Counted from the stretch's first letter, positions 54,354 through 63,673 are shown. The stretch: DNA of 64,000 nucleotides from Variovorax sp. PAMC28562 (GCF_014303735.1 NZ_CP060296.1:4485501-4549500); one strand, 5' to 3'. A program made the numbers and translations. Notes: a model not told the origin generated them from the sequence alone.

Positions 54354-54836
54354 ATGACGCCTATGCGGCGGCTGCCCGGCTCGGCGCTTCTCCTGGCCGC
54401 CGCATTGCTCTCGGGTTGTGCCAGTCAGCAAACTTCAGCGCCCCGCGCGCCACGCGCCGCGCTGTCATCGGAGCAAGCCAACGACATCGCGATCCATGCA
54501 CTCGGCCTGGTCGGTACGCCCTATCGATACGGGGGCAATACGATCGAAGGCGGCTTCGATTGCAGCGGCCTCATCGGCTATGTCTACCGCTCCCGCATGG
54601 GCGCCGCGCCGCCGCGCACGGTGGCGCAACTCTCCGACTTCGGAGATCCGGTAGCGACACGCGAACTCCGCTCCGGCGACATGGTGCTTTTCGGACACGG
54701 ACGGCCGACGCATGCCGGCATCTACGTCGGTGAAGGGCGCTTCGTGCATGCGCCTTCGACTGGTGGCGAAGTACGGCTCGACCGGCTCGACGGTCCTTAC
54801 TGGTCGCGGCAGACGCTCAAGGTGCGGCGGCTTTGA
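54354..54836 (+). CDS. NlpC/P60 family peptidoglycan hydrolase lipoprotein
   Basis: 160 residues. The signal peptide ends in a lipobox (LLSGC, Cys about 22). The NlpC/P60 domain has the catalytic Cys in GGFDCSGLIGYVYRS, the His in PTHAGIYVGEG and a third polar residue in RFVHAPSTGGE. Such proteins cut cell-wall peptides, usually between D-Glu and the diamino acid. ATG 54354 lies 13 bases after the Coq4-like gene. It is about the size of E. coli Spr/MepS. Confidence 0.9.
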   Translation: MTPMRRLPGSALLLAAALLSGCASQQTSAPRAPRAALSSEQANDIAIHALGLVGTPYRYGGNTIEGGFDCSGLIGYVYRSRMGAAPPRTVAQLSDFGDPVATRELRSGDMVLFGHGRPTHAGIYVGEGRFVHAPSTGGEVRLDRLDGPYWSRQTLKVRRL

Positions 54837-54900
54837 TGTGCGTCAAGGCCGACGACATCGCTTGGCCGGAAGATCGCGCCAGACACTTGAGGATCGATCC

Positions 54901-55344
54901 ATGTTCAAACGCATTCTTGTCGCCACCGACGGCTCTACGTTGTCGAAGAAGGCCGTGCGCGCTGCCATCACGCTGGCGGCGCTGCACGACGCGCAACTGG
55001 TCGCGCTGACCGTCGTGCCGCGCTATCCGACGAGCTACCTCGATGGCGCGATGGCGTTTTCTGCCGAGGAAATCGCAACCACCGAAAAGCGCTGGGCCGA
55101 TTCCGCGCAAGCCGTGCTCGACGACATCGTTACGGCCGCCAAGGCCAAAGGCGTGGACATCAAGACCGCGACCATGAGTTCCGATCAGGTGGCCGAGTCG
55201 GTGATCCGCGCGGCACGCAAGCATCGCAGCGACCTGATCGTGATGGCATCGCATGGCCGCAAGGGGTTGAAGCGGTTGCTGCTGGGCAGCGAGACGCAGC
55301 ATGTGCTCACGCACTCTTCTCTGCCGGTGCTGGTGCTGCGCTGA
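54901..55344 (+). CDS. Universal stress protein, UspA family
   Basis: 147 residues. MFKRILVATDGSTLSKKAVR at the start and the ATP-binding MASHGRKGLKRLLLGSETQHV motif (G-x2-G-x9-G-S/T) near the end are both intact, so an ATP-binding type is predicted. It is a cytoplasmic stress protein of unknown precise action. The ATG at 54901 has GAGGA (54888-54892) eight bases upstream. Confidence 0.93.
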   Translation: MFKRILVATDGSTLSKKAVRAAITLAALHDAQLVALTVVPRYPTSYLDGAMAFSAEEIATTEKRWADSAQAVLDDIVTAAKAKGVDIKTATMSSDQVAESVIRAARKHRSDLIVMASHGRKGLKRLLLGSETQHVLTHSSLPVLVLR

Positions 55345-55358
55345 AGCTCATCTGAACA

Positions 55359-55574
55359 TCAAGGAAGCAACCGCTGCCACAACGGCTTGCGCTTTGGCTC
55401 CAACGCCTCCAACGTCCCGTTGATGGTCGTCGCGCCGGCGAAGCGACGTCGCGCTTCCTCCTCGTGCGCTTGCGCCACATGACGTGCCCCCTCGTCGCCA
55501 TGCATGACCGCGCGGCGCCAGTTCAAGGTGCGTGCAATGAGGTCTTGATCTGTCAGTTGGTCGGGTTGTGTCAT
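55359..55574 (-). CDS. Small conserved-looking hypothetical protein
   Basis: 71 residues, MTQPDQLTDQDLIARTLNWR followed by a His/Glu/Ala-rich middle and ending KPLWQRLLP. It is predicted helical and cytoplasmic, with no cysteine and no recognised domain. Coding is supported by a sensible amino acid profile, a stop near a gene boundary and the absence of any competing frame between the stress protein and the AraC regulator. It is convergent with the stress protein gene. Function unknown. Confidence 0.6.
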   Translation of the reverse strand: MTQPDQLTDQDLIARTLNWRRAVMHGDEGARHVAQAHEEEARRRFAGATTINGTLEALEPKRKPLWQRLLP

Positions 55575-55657
55575 GCCCGGATTGTCAGTTACATATCAGT
55601 TACAAATAGGGAACTTTCGCACGGCTGCGAGCTAAAAGCGGGCTGCGCGCCTCAGGG

Positions 55658-56620
55658 TCATTGCATCCGTGAATTACGCCACTCGCGCGGTGACCGACCG
55701 AAGCGCTCACGGAACGCGCGGCTGAAATGCGCGGCGTCGTTGAAGCCGCGCGCATAGGCGATTTCACCCACAGGCCGACCGACCAGCCGTGGCTCGAGCA
55801 GGTCTTTGCTGCACGCTTGGAGTCGGCGTTCCCAGATGTATTGCGAGGCGGTGAGCGGCTCGCTCTTGAAGACCCGATGGATGTGGCTGGCCGACACACC
55901 GAGCTCGGCGGCCAGGCTGCTCACGGACAACGTCGGGTCGGCCAGTTGCTCGTCGATGCGGCGCTTCACGCGCGCCAAGTGATAGGCCGTCAGATTGCTG
56001 AGGCCGGGTGCGCGCGCCGCCGGCAAGGTCTGCAGACCCGCGACAAGAATGCTCTGCACGCCGTTGGCCACGGCGAGCGCTGAAGCCGGCTGCAAGGTGT
56101 CGATGTCTTCTCGCAGCGTGCGAATCATGCCGAGCAACAGGTGCCCGGCGCCTTCACGGCCGGACACCGTGGTGGCGGTCAGTGTTTCGGTGTTGCGCAG
56201 TTCGCTGCGCAGGCGCTCGCCCGGCAGCTTGAGCACGATCTGCTCGAACGCATCGTCGAACAGCAACTCGTAGGGCCGAGTGCTGTCGTACAGCGCAAAG
56301 TCGCCGGCCGACAGCACCGCGTCGCGGCCGTCTTGCCGCACCACCCCTTTGCCGCGCGCCTGGATGCTCACCAGAAAATAATCGTCCGACGAGCGTGCAA
56401 TGTGGCCTGCGGTGCGCGTCACGTTCTGTGCGCTCGACGTCACCACAGACACGTCGAGGCTGGGCAGCGTGTGCTGCCGGATGCTGCCTTCGAAATTGCC
56501 CGCCTCGTCCGGGCGTACCGGATCGCATCCGAGCTGCACGTAGACGTTGCAGATCATGTCGGTCCAGTAGGCGAGTCGCTGGTTGCGTGGAACCGCGTCG
56601 GTGCTGAGCAATTGATTCAT
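55658..56620 (-). CDS. AraC-family regulator of the aldoxime/nitrile cluster
   Basis: 320 residues. The N-terminal half is a cupin-like ligand-binding domain of the AraC_binding_2 type (DDYFLVSIQARGKGVVRQDG, VLSAGDFALYDSTRPYELLF). The C-terminal half has two helix-turn-helices: LSVSSLAAELGVSASHIHRV and GEIAYARGFNDAAHFSRAFR followed by RFGRSPREW. Regulators of this class control nitrilase and aldoxime dehydratase operons in other bacteria (for example NitR or OxdR types). It is divergent from the nitrilase gene across a 179-base region with repeated TGCGTTCT. The inducer is probably an aldoxime, nitrile or acid (inference). Confidence 0.87.
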   Translation of the reverse strand: MNQLLSTDAVPRNQRLAYWTDMICNVYVQLGCDPVRPDEAGNFEGSIRQHTLPSLDVSVVTSSAQNVTRTAGHIARSSDDYFLVSIQARGKGVVRQDGRDAVLSAGDFALYDSTRPYELLFDDAFEQIVLKLPGERLRSELRNTETLTATTVSGREGAGHLLLGMIRTLREDIDTLQPASALAVANGVQSILVAGLQTLPAARAPGLSNLTAYHLARVKRRIDEQLADPTLSVSSLAAELGVSASHIHRVFKSEPLTASQYIWERRLQACSKDLLEPRLVGRPVGEIAYARGFNDAAHFSRAFRERFGRSPREWRNSRMQ

Positions 56621-56635
56621 GGGTAACTCCCGAAG

Positions 56636-56677
56636 TGCGTTCTCGAAATGCGTTCTGCCACGCTGGAACAAGAACGC
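56636..56677 (+). promoter_or_regulatory. Candidate AraC-type operator repeats
   Basis: TGCGTTCT occurs twice as a direct repeat (56636-56643 and 56649-56656), and its reverse form AGAACGC follows at 56671-56677. The site lies beside the divergent regulator start, where AraC-type proteins usually bind. Confidence 0.45.
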
Positions 56678-56799
56678 CGCGCGTGTCGGACAAAGTGTTT
56701 GCTGGCGGCGAACTTACGCTTCAAGCAACCCGCATGCCATCGCGCAAACCCGAAGCGCACGGCGCGGCCGATCCTTCCAACCCGCCAGGAGAAATCAAC

Positions 56800-57870
56800 A
56801 TGCCCCGTGCTGCCCATCCCAAGTTTCGCGTCGCTGCCGTGCAGGCGGCGCCGGTGTTCCTCGACCTCGACGGCACCATCGACAAGACCATCGACCTGAT
56901 GGCCGACGCTGCCGCGCAAGGCGTCAAGCTCATCGCGTTTCCGGAGACCTGGCTGCCAGGCTATCCGTGGTGGATCTGGCTCGATTCACCAGCGTGGGGC
57001 ATGCAGTTCGTGCAGCGCTACAACGACACCTCGCTGGTGGTCGGCTCACCCGACTTCGACCGGCTCCGCGATGCGGCGCGCAAGCACAAGATCTGGCTGT
57101 CCACGGGCTACAGCGAGAAAGCCGGCGGTAGCCTCTACATCGCGCAGATGCTGATCGACGACCAGGGCAACACGGTGCAGACGCGCCGCAAGCTCAAGCC
57201 CACGCACGTCGAGCGCACGGTGTTCGGCGAAGGCGACGGCTCCGACCTGACGGTGTGCGAAACAGCGATCGGCAATATCGGCTCGCTCTGCTGCTGGGAG
57301 CATCTGCAACCGCTCAGCAAGTACGCCATGTACGCGCAGAACGAGCAGATCCATTGCGGCGCATGGCCGAGCTTTTCTCTTTACCGCGGTGGCGCATACG
57401 CGCTTGGAGCCGAGGTCAACAACGCGGCGAGCCAGGTCTATGCGGCGGAAGGCCAGTGCTTCGTGATCGCACCCTGTGCCACCGTGTCGCCGACGATGAG
57501 CGACCTGCTGTGCACCGACGCGGGCAAGAAGCAGATGCTGCTCACCGGAGGCGGCTTCGCGCGCATCTACGGCCCGGACGGCTCGCCAATGGGAACCAAT
57601 CTCCCGGAAGACCAGGAAGGCCTGGTCATCGCCGACATCGACCTCGGAATGATCTCGCTCGCCAAGGCGGCGGGGGACCCGAGCGGGCACTACTCGCGGC
57701 CCGACGTCACGCGCCTGCTGTTGAACAAGACACGGCGTGAGGCGGTGGTTTTCGAGCGGCCGGCCGAGCGCGAATCGGGTGCGTTCGAGGTGGCGGCGGC
57801 GGTCGCCCCTTCGCCCACCGTTGCCGCGGAATCCACCTCGCCAGGCGCGCGCGTCCCGCTCGCTGCCTGA
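56800..57870 (+). CDS. Nitrilase (aryl/arylacetonitrilase type)
   Basis: 356 residues of the nitrilase superfamily branch 1. The catalytic triad is Glu49 (FPETWLPGYPWW), Lys133 (RRKLKPTHVERTVFG) and Cys165 (LCCWEHLQPL). The last 45 residues are a low-complexity tail, as in spiral-forming nitrilases. It hydrolyses nitriles to carboxylic acid and ammonia. The aldoxime dehydratase next door would supply its nitrile substrate. AGGAGA seven bases before ATG 56800 fixes the start. The FPETWLPGYP and CWEHLQPLSKY blocks resemble arylacetonitrilases, but substrate range is untested. Confidence 0.93.
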   Translation: MPRAAHPKFRVAAVQAAPVFLDLDGTIDKTIDLMADAAAQGVKLIAFPETWLPGYPWWIWLDSPAWGMQFVQRYNDTSLVVGSPDFDRLRDAARKHKIWLSTGYSEKAGGSLYIAQMLIDDQGNTVQTRRKLKPTHVERTVFGEGDGSDLTVCETAIGNIGSLCCWEHLQPLSKYAMYAQNEQIHCGAWPSFSLYRGGAYALGAEVNNAASQVYAAEGQCFVIAPCATVSPTMSDLLCTDAGKKQMLLTGGGFARIYGPDGSPMGTNLPEDQEGLVIADIDLGMISLAKAAGDPSGHYSRPDVTRLLLNKTRREAVVFERPAERESGAFEVAAAVAPSPTVAAESTSPGARVPLAA

Positions 57871-57907
57871 CCGCAACCGACATTGCAACCCAGCCACGGA
57901 GCACCTC

Positions 57908-58972
57908 ATGGAATCCGCCATCGCAGAGCATTTGAAGTGTCCGCGTACACGGCATCGCCGGGTCGAGGACGACTACGCACCGCCCTACCCGGTGTGGTCG
58001 GCGCGTGCCGCGCCGTCGGTCACGCAGGTCGTAATGGGCTACTTCGGCGTGCAGTCGCGCGGCGTTGCGATGCAGGGCAAAGCCTGCGCTGCACTGATGA
58101 AGATCGCTGCCGGCTTCGCGCTTGCCGACGGACCGGGCCATCACGACCTCACGCACTATGTCGATACCGATGGCTTCGACAACATGATCGCCATCGCGTA
58201 CTGGAACGACACGGCGAGCCATGCACGCTGGTGCGCGACTCCCGCAATCGATGCATGGTGGTACGACGACGCGCGGCTCACCGAAGGGCTCGGCTACTTT
58301 CGCGAGATCGCATCGCCGCGTGTCGAGCACTACGAGACCATGTTCAACACGCCCGATCGCTTCGAAGGTGTCGGCATGGTCATGGGCGAACTCAGCGGCG
58401 AACTGCAGGAGCACGGCTACTGGGGCTCGATGCGCGACCGCATTCCACTGTCGCAGACCGATGCGATGTCGCCGTCGGGCTCGCGCGCAATCGTGACCGG
58501 TGCGCCGCTGCCAGGTCAGCGCGTTCAAGTCGCTGGTCACCAGAACATCGCGATGATCCGCTCCGGTCAGGAATGGGCCGACACCGCGGGCACGGAACGC
58601 ACGATGTACGTCGAAGAAATGGAGCCCGTGTTGCGCGAAGGCATGGACTTTCTGCGCGACCGGGGTTTGTCGATCGGCTGCTACAGCAACCGCTACATGA
58701 CCCATCTCGACGCCGCGGGTGCGCCACTGCAAAAGTCGTTCGGTCTCAGCTATTGGCGGTCATTGGCAGACATGGAACGCTGGGCCGAATCGCATCCGAC
58801 GCACGTGGCGATCTTCGGAGGCTTCATGCGCTACGTGCAGGCGCTCGAGTTCCAGGTCAAGCTGCGCGTGTATCACGAGGTCTCGGTGTTGAAGGCGGAC
58901 GAGCAGCGCTACGAGTACATCAACTGCCATGCACGCACCGGACTCATGAACGGCTTGCAACATGCGAGTTGA
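57908..58972 (+). CDS. oxd: Aldoxime dehydratase (heme-dependent)
   Basis: 354 residues matching OxdA/OxdB-type aldoxime dehydratases. The heme-ligand His299 lies in SHPTHVAIFGGFMRYVQ. Arg178 and Ser219 fall at exactly the positions known in the characterised enzymes, and His323 (RVYHEVSVL) aligns with the distal catalytic His. The enzyme binds the aldoxime N to ferrous heme and removes water to give a nitrile. The nitrilase encoded 37 bases upstream then makes the acid. GGAG precedes the ATG. It ends the operon before a strong terminator. Confidence 0.93.
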   Translation: MESAIAEHLKCPRTRHRRVEDDYAPPYPVWSARAAPSVTQVVMGYFGVQSRGVAMQGKACAALMKIAAGFALADGPGHHDLTHYVDTDGFDNMIAIAYWNDTASHARWCATPAIDAWWYDDARLTEGLGYFREIASPRVEHYETMFNTPDRFEGVGMVMGELSGELQEHGYWGSMRDRIPLSQTDAMSPSGSRAIVTGAPLPGQRVQVAGHQNIAMIRSGQEWADTAGTERTMYVEEMEPVLREGMDFLRDRGLSIGCYSNRYMTHLDAAGAPLQKSFGLSYWRSLADMERWAESHPTHVAIFGGFMRYVQALEFQVKLRVYHEVSVLKADEQRYEYINCHARTGLMNGLQHAS

Positions 58973-58980
58973 GTAGACAA

Positions 58981-59017
58981 CGAAAGGCCCGCCGTCTTGC
59001 GAGGGCGGGCCTTTCGA
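58981..59017 (+). terminator. Bidirectional terminator between the aldoxime dehydratase and helicase genes
   Basis: GAAAGGCCCGCC-N9-GGGCGGGCCTTTC is a long GC-rich stem, 10 bases after the aldoxime dehydratase stop and shared with the convergent helicase gene. Confidence 0.8.
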
Positions 59018-59047
59018 TCAAGCGCCATTGAGGCGCTGACATTCGGT

Positions 59048-61033
59048 TTAGCGCGTCGGCTTGAACGGAGCGCGCTTGGCAGCTTCGCGAGGAACGAACA
59101 CCTTGCCGGCACCACCGTGGCCTGCACCATGACCAGCGCTTGCGCCGCGGGGCGCGAAGCCCTCGCTGCGACCACCGCCAGCACCACCGCGCGGTGCGCC
59201 ATCGCCGAAGCCAGGCTTGCGACCGTAGCCGCCGCCTTCTTCGCGAGCACCGCCACCGAAGCCGGCATTGTTGCCACCGCCGAAGCCGCTATTGCCGCCG
59301 CCGTTACCGCCGCTGTTGCCCTGGTAGTTGCCACGCGGGCCCGGTGCGCTCGGACCACGCGGAGCGCGGTCGTTGAAGCCGGTCGCACCAGCGTAGTTGC
59401 TGTTGCCGCCACCGAAGCCGCCGCCATTGCCGCCGCCGAAGCCACCACGATGGCCGCCAGCGCCACCACCGCCGCCGAACTTGCGGTCGCGCGAATGGTT
59501 GTCACGGCTGTCGCGGGCACCGCCGCGGAACTCGCCCATCGGCGGGCGCGATTGCGGCATGCGCTGTTGCGGTTCCAGACCGGGGATGGTCTCGGAGTTG
59601 AACTGCTGACGGCTGTACTGCTCGATGTCCATGATCTTGCGGCGATCGCGGAACTCGGCGAACGTGATGGCCAAACCATCGCGCCCTGCACGGCCTGTAC
59701 GACCGATGCGGTGGGTGTAATCCTCGGCCTTCATCGGCAAGCCGAAGTTGAAGACGTGGGTGATCGTCGGCACGTCGATGCCGCGAGCGGCCACGTCCGT
59801 TGCCACCAGGATCTGCACCTGGCCCTGGCGCAGTGCCATCAGGCGACGATTGCGCAGGCCCTGGCTCAGCGCGCCATGCAATGCCACGGCGCTGAAGCCG
59901 GTTTGCTGCAGGTCGGCGGCGAGGCCGTCGCACTCGACTTGCGTGCTGGCGAACACGATCGCCTGGTTGATGGTCGTGTCACGCAACCAATGGTCGAGCA
60001 GCTTGCGCTTGTGCTGGCTGTTGTCGGCCCAGAACAGCACTTGCTTGATGTTCGCGTGCTTTTCTTGTGGGCTGTCGATGGTGATGCGCTGGGGTTCGCG
60101 CATCACGCGCTGGGCCAGTTGCTGAATGCGCGGCGCAAAAGTCGCGCTGAACATCATCGTTTGCTGGCGCCCGATCGTGAGCTGGTTCACTTCTGCGAGA
60201 TCGTCGGAAAAACCGAGGTCGAGCATGCGGTCGGCTTCGTCGACGACCAGAAACTTGACCTGATCGAGCTTGATTTGCATCGAGCGCTGCAGGTCGAGCA
60301 AACGACCTGGCGTGGCGACGACGAGGTCGGCGTTCTGCAGCTTGGCGATCTGCAACTGGTAGGGCATGCCGCCCACCACGTTGGCGATGCGCAGGCCGCG
60401 GCAATGCTTGACCAGCTCGATGGCGTCGTGTGCGACCTGCTGCGCGAGCTCGCGCGTCGGGCACAGGATCAAGGCGCCGGGCGTGGCAGCCTTGAAATTG
60501 CGGTTGCTGGTCGGGTCTTTGCGCTTCGGCTTCTTGAGCGGTGCTTCGCCGCGGGCAGCAGCTTCAGCGGCCTGGCGCTGAAACTCGGCCTTGGCTTCGG
60601 CTTCGGCCTCTGCCTGGCGCTTGAGCAGCGTGTGCAGCACAGGCAGCAGGAAAGCGGCGGTCTTGCCGCTGCCGGTCTGGCTCGACACCATCAGGTCGAC
60701 GAAACGTGCAGCGCCGTTTTGATCGACATCGCCACCCATGGCGAGCGGAATGACCTTGTCTTGCACGGTGGTCGGCTGGGTGAAGCCCAGGTCGGCCACG
60801 GCGGCGATCAGTTCAGGTGCGAGGCCGAGGCGGATGAAGCCGTTTGGCAGCGCAGGCGCTTGCACGATTGCTTCATCAGCAGCGGTAGCGATTTCGTTGC
60901 TTGGTTCGACATCCGGCGCGACTGCGTCGAGTGCTTCCAGGATGGGCGCTTCCGACACGGTGTCGGGAGCAACGGAAAACTCAGTGGATTGCACAGGCGC
61001 GAATTCGCCCTGCGCTTCAAAAGCGTCGGTCAT
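59048..61033 (-). CDS. DEAD-box RNA helicase with Gly/Arg-rich tail (RhlE-like)
   Basis: 661 residues. An acidic N-terminal extension of about 65 residues precedes the Q motif (FIRLGLAPELIAAVADLGFT), motif I (SSQTGSGKTAAFLLP), an inserted Gln/Glu/Ala-rich loop of about 40 residues, motif II (VDEADRMLDLGF), motif III (MMFSATFAP) and motif VI (HRIGRTGRAG). The last 190 residues are Gly/Asn/Arg-rich with RGG-like repeats, an RNA-binding tail that may promote phase separation. It probably acts in ribosome assembly or RNA decay. A long leader (about 200 bases) contains a stable hairpin. Confidence 0.92.
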   Translation of the reverse strand: MTDAFEAQGEFAPVQSTEFSVAPDTVSEAPILEALDAVAPDVEPSNEIATAADEAIVQAPALPNGFIRLGLAPELIAAVADLGFTQPTTVQDKVIPLAMGGDVDQNGAARFVDLMVSSQTGSGKTAAFLLPVLHTLLKRQAEAEAEAKAEFQRQAAEAAARGEAPLKKPKRKDPTSNRNFKAATPGALILCPTRELAQQVAHDAIELVKHCRGLRIANVVGGMPYQLQIAKLQNADLVVATPGRLLDLQRSMQIKLDQVKFLVVDEADRMLDLGFSDDLAEVNQLTIGRQQTMMFSATFAPRIQQLAQRVMREPQRITIDSPQEKHANIKQVLFWADNSQHKRKLLDHWLRDTTINQAIVFASTQVECDGLAADLQQTGFSAVALHGALSQGLRNRRLMALRQGQVQILVATDVAARGIDVPTITHVFNFGLPMKAEDYTHRIGRTGRAGRDGLAITFAEFRDRRKIMDIEQYSRQQFNSETIPGLEPQQRMPQSRPPMGEFRGGARDSRDNHSRDRKFGGGGGAGGHRGGFGGGNGGGFGGGNSNYAGATGFNDRAPRGPSAPGPRGNYQGNSGGNGGGNSGFGGGNNAGFGGGAREEGGGYGRKPGFGDGAPRGGAGGGRSEGFAPRGASAGHGAGHGGAGKVFVPREAAKRAPFKPTR

Positions 61034-61074
61034 GATTCAATCTTCATACGCGAGCGCTGCCGTGAGCGGCGCTC

Positions 61075-61106
61075 CGTTGGTGGTTAAAAACATCAACCAT
61101 CCAACG
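61075..61106 (-). promoter_or_regulatory. Hairpin in the helicase 5' leader
   Basis: On the minus strand CGTTGGATGGTT pairs with AACCACCAACG (one bulged base) around a T-rich loop. It lies 41 bases before the helicase start codon. A similar leader structure controls some cold-inducible helicase genes, but no such role is shown here. Confidence 0.35.
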
Positions 61107-61297
61107 ACATTCAGCAGAGGCTTTCGCCAGGGCTGCGGCCTTTTTGATTTGCAGCCGGAACCAGAAAGACTGGTTACCGAAAGCAATCGGGCGCGGTGTG
61201 CAAGACAGGGAGATGCGAGAGACGCTGCCGTTGCCACCTAAGGCTCACTGCAGCGAAGCCATCGATTATCGCATGGCTCCGGGTTTTTACCTAATCG

Positions 61298-61930
61298 TCA
61301 GTCGGTCAAACGCAGAAAGGTGGTGCGGTAGTGCGCCAGCTCTTCGATCGACTCGTGCACGTCGGCCAGTGCGGTGTGCGCTTGCTGCTTCTTGAAGCTG
61401 CTGTACGCACTCGGCTTCCAGCGCTTGGCCAGTTCCTTCAACGTGCTCACATCAAGGTTGCGGTAGTGAAAGTACGCCTCGAGCTTCGGCATGTACTTGA
61501 CCAGAAACCGCCGGTCCTGACCGATGGTGTTGCCGCACATCGGCGAGCTGTTCTTGGGAATGTATTTAGAGACGAACTCGAGCATCTGCTGCTCGGCGGC
61601 CGCTTCGTCGAGCGTCGACGCTTTCACCTTGTCGACCAAGCCGCTACGGCCATGCGTGCCCTTGTTCCACGCATCCATGGCGTCCAGCACTTCGTCGGTC
61701 TGGTGAATGACCAGCACGGGGCCTTCGATCCGAGGCGTCAGATCGGGACCGGTGACGACAACGGCGATCTCGAGCAAGCGCTCTTTTTCCGGATCGAGGC
61801 CGCTCATCTCGCAATCGAGCCAGACCAGGTTCAGGTCGCTCTTTTTAAGCGTTACAGGCGCTGCGGCGGACGCAGGGGTCGCGGTTGCAGCAGTGGTCGG
61901 AGCACCAGTCGAATCAGTAGGTTCAGGCAT
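61298..61930 (-). CDS. orn: Oligoribonuclease
   Basis: 210 residues. An N-terminal Ala/Thr/Pro tail of about 30 residues precedes the DEDDh exonuclease: [20 protein letters not shown] holds the first acidic pair, and [20 protein letters not shown] the final His and Asp. Orn removes the last dinucleotides from RNA decay and from cyclic-di-GMP turnover (pGpG). ATG 61930 is chosen; the frame is open into the divergent protease gene. The core is the usual 180 residues. Confidence 0.94.
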   Translation of the reverse strand: MPEPTDSTGAPTTAATATPASAAAPVTLKKSDLNLVWLDCEMSGLDPEKERLLEIAVVVTGPDLTPRIEGPVLVIHQTDEVLDAMDAWNKGTHGRSGLVDKVKASTLDEAAAEQQMLEFVSKYIPKNSSPMCGNTIGQDRRFLVKYMPKLEAYFHYRNLDVSTLKELAKRWKPSAYSSFKKQQAHTALADVHESIEELAHYRTTFLRLTD

Positions 61931-61988
61931 CGGGGGATTGTCACCGATGGCCTGCGAGGCGCAGGCGCGGGGACTAAACTCATCGCCC

Positions 61989-63260
61989 ATGTCCTCATCG
62001 ATGATCTTTACTGTCGCCTTCGCCGCTGCGCTGGTTGCCGGCCTGCTGGTGAAGTTCTGGCTCGCCTCACGGCAGATGCGCCACGTCGCCCGGCACCGCA
62101 ACAACGTGCCGACGCCGTTCGCTCAAACCATCAGCCTGGCGGCGCACCAGAAAGCGGCCGAATACACCATCGCCAAGTCGCGCTTCGGCTTGATCGAAAT
62201 GGCGTGGGGCGCTGTAATTTTGCTGGGCTGGACGCTGCTCGGTGGCCTCGATGTGGTCAACAAGCTGCTGCTCGCTTGGCTTGGCGGCGGCATGACCCAA
62301 CAATTGGCGCTTCTCGTCGCGTTCGCGGCAATCGGTGGCTTGCTCGAACTGCCCTTCACGCTCTGGCAAACCTTCCGGTTGGAAGAGCGCTTCGGCTTCA
62401 ACAAGATGACGCTCAAGCTGTGGCTGGCCGATGCCGTGAAGTCGACGGTGTTGGGCACGGTAATCGGCCTGCCCATCGCTGCGTTGATCCTCTGGCTGAT
62501 GGGCGCAGCCGGCACCTTCTGGTGGCTTTGGGCCTGGTGCGCGTGGATGGGTTTTAACCTGCTGCTCATGCTGATCTACCCCAGCTTCATCGCGCCGCTC
62601 TTCAACAAGTTCAAGCCGCTCGACGACCCGACGCTGCAGGCGCGCGTGACCGCGTTGATGAAGCGTTGCGGCTTCGCGGCCAAAGGCCTGTTCGTGATGG
62701 ACGGCAGCACGCGCAGCGCGCATGCCAACGCGTACTTCACCGGCTTTGGTGCAAGCAAGCGCGTTGTGTTCTACGACACATTGCTACGCCAGCTGAGCGC
62801 CTCCGAGGTCGAGGCCGTGCTCGCACACGAACTCGGACACTTCAAGCACAAGCACATCGTGAAGCGACTGGTCGCCATGTTCGCCTTGAGCCTCGCAGGC
62901 TTCGCGTTGCTGGGTTTGGTCTCGTTGCAGGGCTGGTTCTTTGCCGGTCTGGGCGTGCAGCCCAACATGGGTTCGCCCAACAGCGCGTTGGCCCTGCTGC
63001 TTTTCATGATCGCTGTGCCGGTCTTCGGCTTCTTCGTGGCGCCGCTGTCGGCACGCCTGTCGCGCAAGCACGAGTTCGAAGCCGACGCGTATGCCGTCTC
63101 GCAAAGCAGTGGCGCCGACCTGTCTGCCGCACTGCTCAAGCTCTATCAAGACAACGCCTCGACGCTCACGCCTGACCCGGTGTTCGTCAAGTTCTACTAC
63201 TCGCATCCGCCCGCCTCCGAGCGCCTGCAACGCATGGCGCTCGCGCCGGCAACAGCCTGA
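61989..63260 (+). CDS. M48 family CAAX-type (Ste24-like) membrane metalloprotease
   Basis: 423 residues with about seven membrane helices. The zinc motif [10 protein letters not shown] is at about 278-287, with the third ligand Glu in [11 protein letters not shown]. The N-terminal membrane region contains [20 protein letters not shown] and [20 protein letters not shown], as in CAAX prenyl protease 1. In bacteria such proteins take part in membrane protein quality control; prenyl processing is not expected. ATG 61989 follows the divergent orn start by 58 bases. It is longer than HtpX and of the Ste24 branch. Confidence 0.9.
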   Translation: MSSSMIFTVAFAAALVAGLLVKFWLASRQMRHVARHRNNVPTPFAQTISLAAHQKAAEYTIAKSRFGLIEMAWGAVILLGWTLLGGLDVVNKLLLAWLGGGMTQQLALLVAFAAIGGLLELPFTLWQTFRLEERFGFNKMTLKLWLADAVKSTVLGTVIGLPIAALILWLMGAAGTFWWLWAWCAWMGFNLLLMLIYPSFIAPLFNKFKPLDDPTLQARVTALMKRCGFAAKGLFVMDGSTRSAHANAYFTGFGASKRVVFYDTLLRQLSASEVEAVLAHELGHFKHKHIVKRLVAMFALSLAGFALLGLVSLQGWFFAGLGVQPNMGSPNSALALLLFMIAVPVFGFFVAPLSARLSRKHEFEADAYAVSQSSGADLSAALLKLYQDNASTLTPDPVFVKFYYSHPPASERLQRMALAPATA

Positions 63261-63275
63261 CCCTGAAAGCGCACC

Positions 63276-63638
63276 ATGAGCGACAGCATGTTCAAACCCA
63301 AAGACTGGAAAGTCTTGCCGCGCAGGGCATTGACTGCGACCGAGATCGTCGCCAGCCTGTCGAAGCTCGCCGGCTGGAAGCTGAGCGGCGACGGCGCGGA
63401 TGTCGTCATCGAAAAGACGTACAGCTTCAACAACTACTTCGAGACGATGGCGTTCGTGAATGCGCTGGCCCTCATCGCCCACACGCAAGACCATCACCCC
63501 GATCTGTCGGTGCACTACAACCGATGCGTGGTGCGCTTCAACACACATGACGTGAGCGGACTTTCAGCCACCGACTTCGACTGCGCCCGCCAAGCCGATG
63601 CGCTGCTATCGACCGTTTCCACCGCTTCCACCGCATGA
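63276..63638 (+). CDS. phhB: Pterin-4a-carbinolamine dehydratase
   Basis: 120 residues. The catalytic region ALIAHTQDHHPDLSVHYNRC has the H-x3-HHP pattern of the DCoH/PCD family, and GWKLSGDGADVVIEKTYSF matches the core sheet. It recycles the 4a-hydroxytetrahydrobiopterin made by phenylalanine hydroxylase. No phhA is in the window. It lies 15 bases after the protease gene, so it may share its transcript. Confidence 0.93.
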   Translation: MSDSMFKPKDWKVLPRRALTATEIVASLSKLAGWKLSGDGADVVIEKTYSFNNYFETMAFVNALALIAHTQDHHPDLSVHYNRCVVRFNTHDVSGLSATDFDCARQADALLSTVSTASTA

Positions 63639-63673
63639 GATTCGCTGCATGAGCCATATCAGGTATCGCGCCG

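Noticed and set aside
58997..61087. A 696-codon plus-strand open frame opposite the DEAD-box helicase
   Set aside because: Its Ala/Thr-rich N-terminal part is only the complement of the Gly-rich helicase tail; the helicase motifs prove the other strand.
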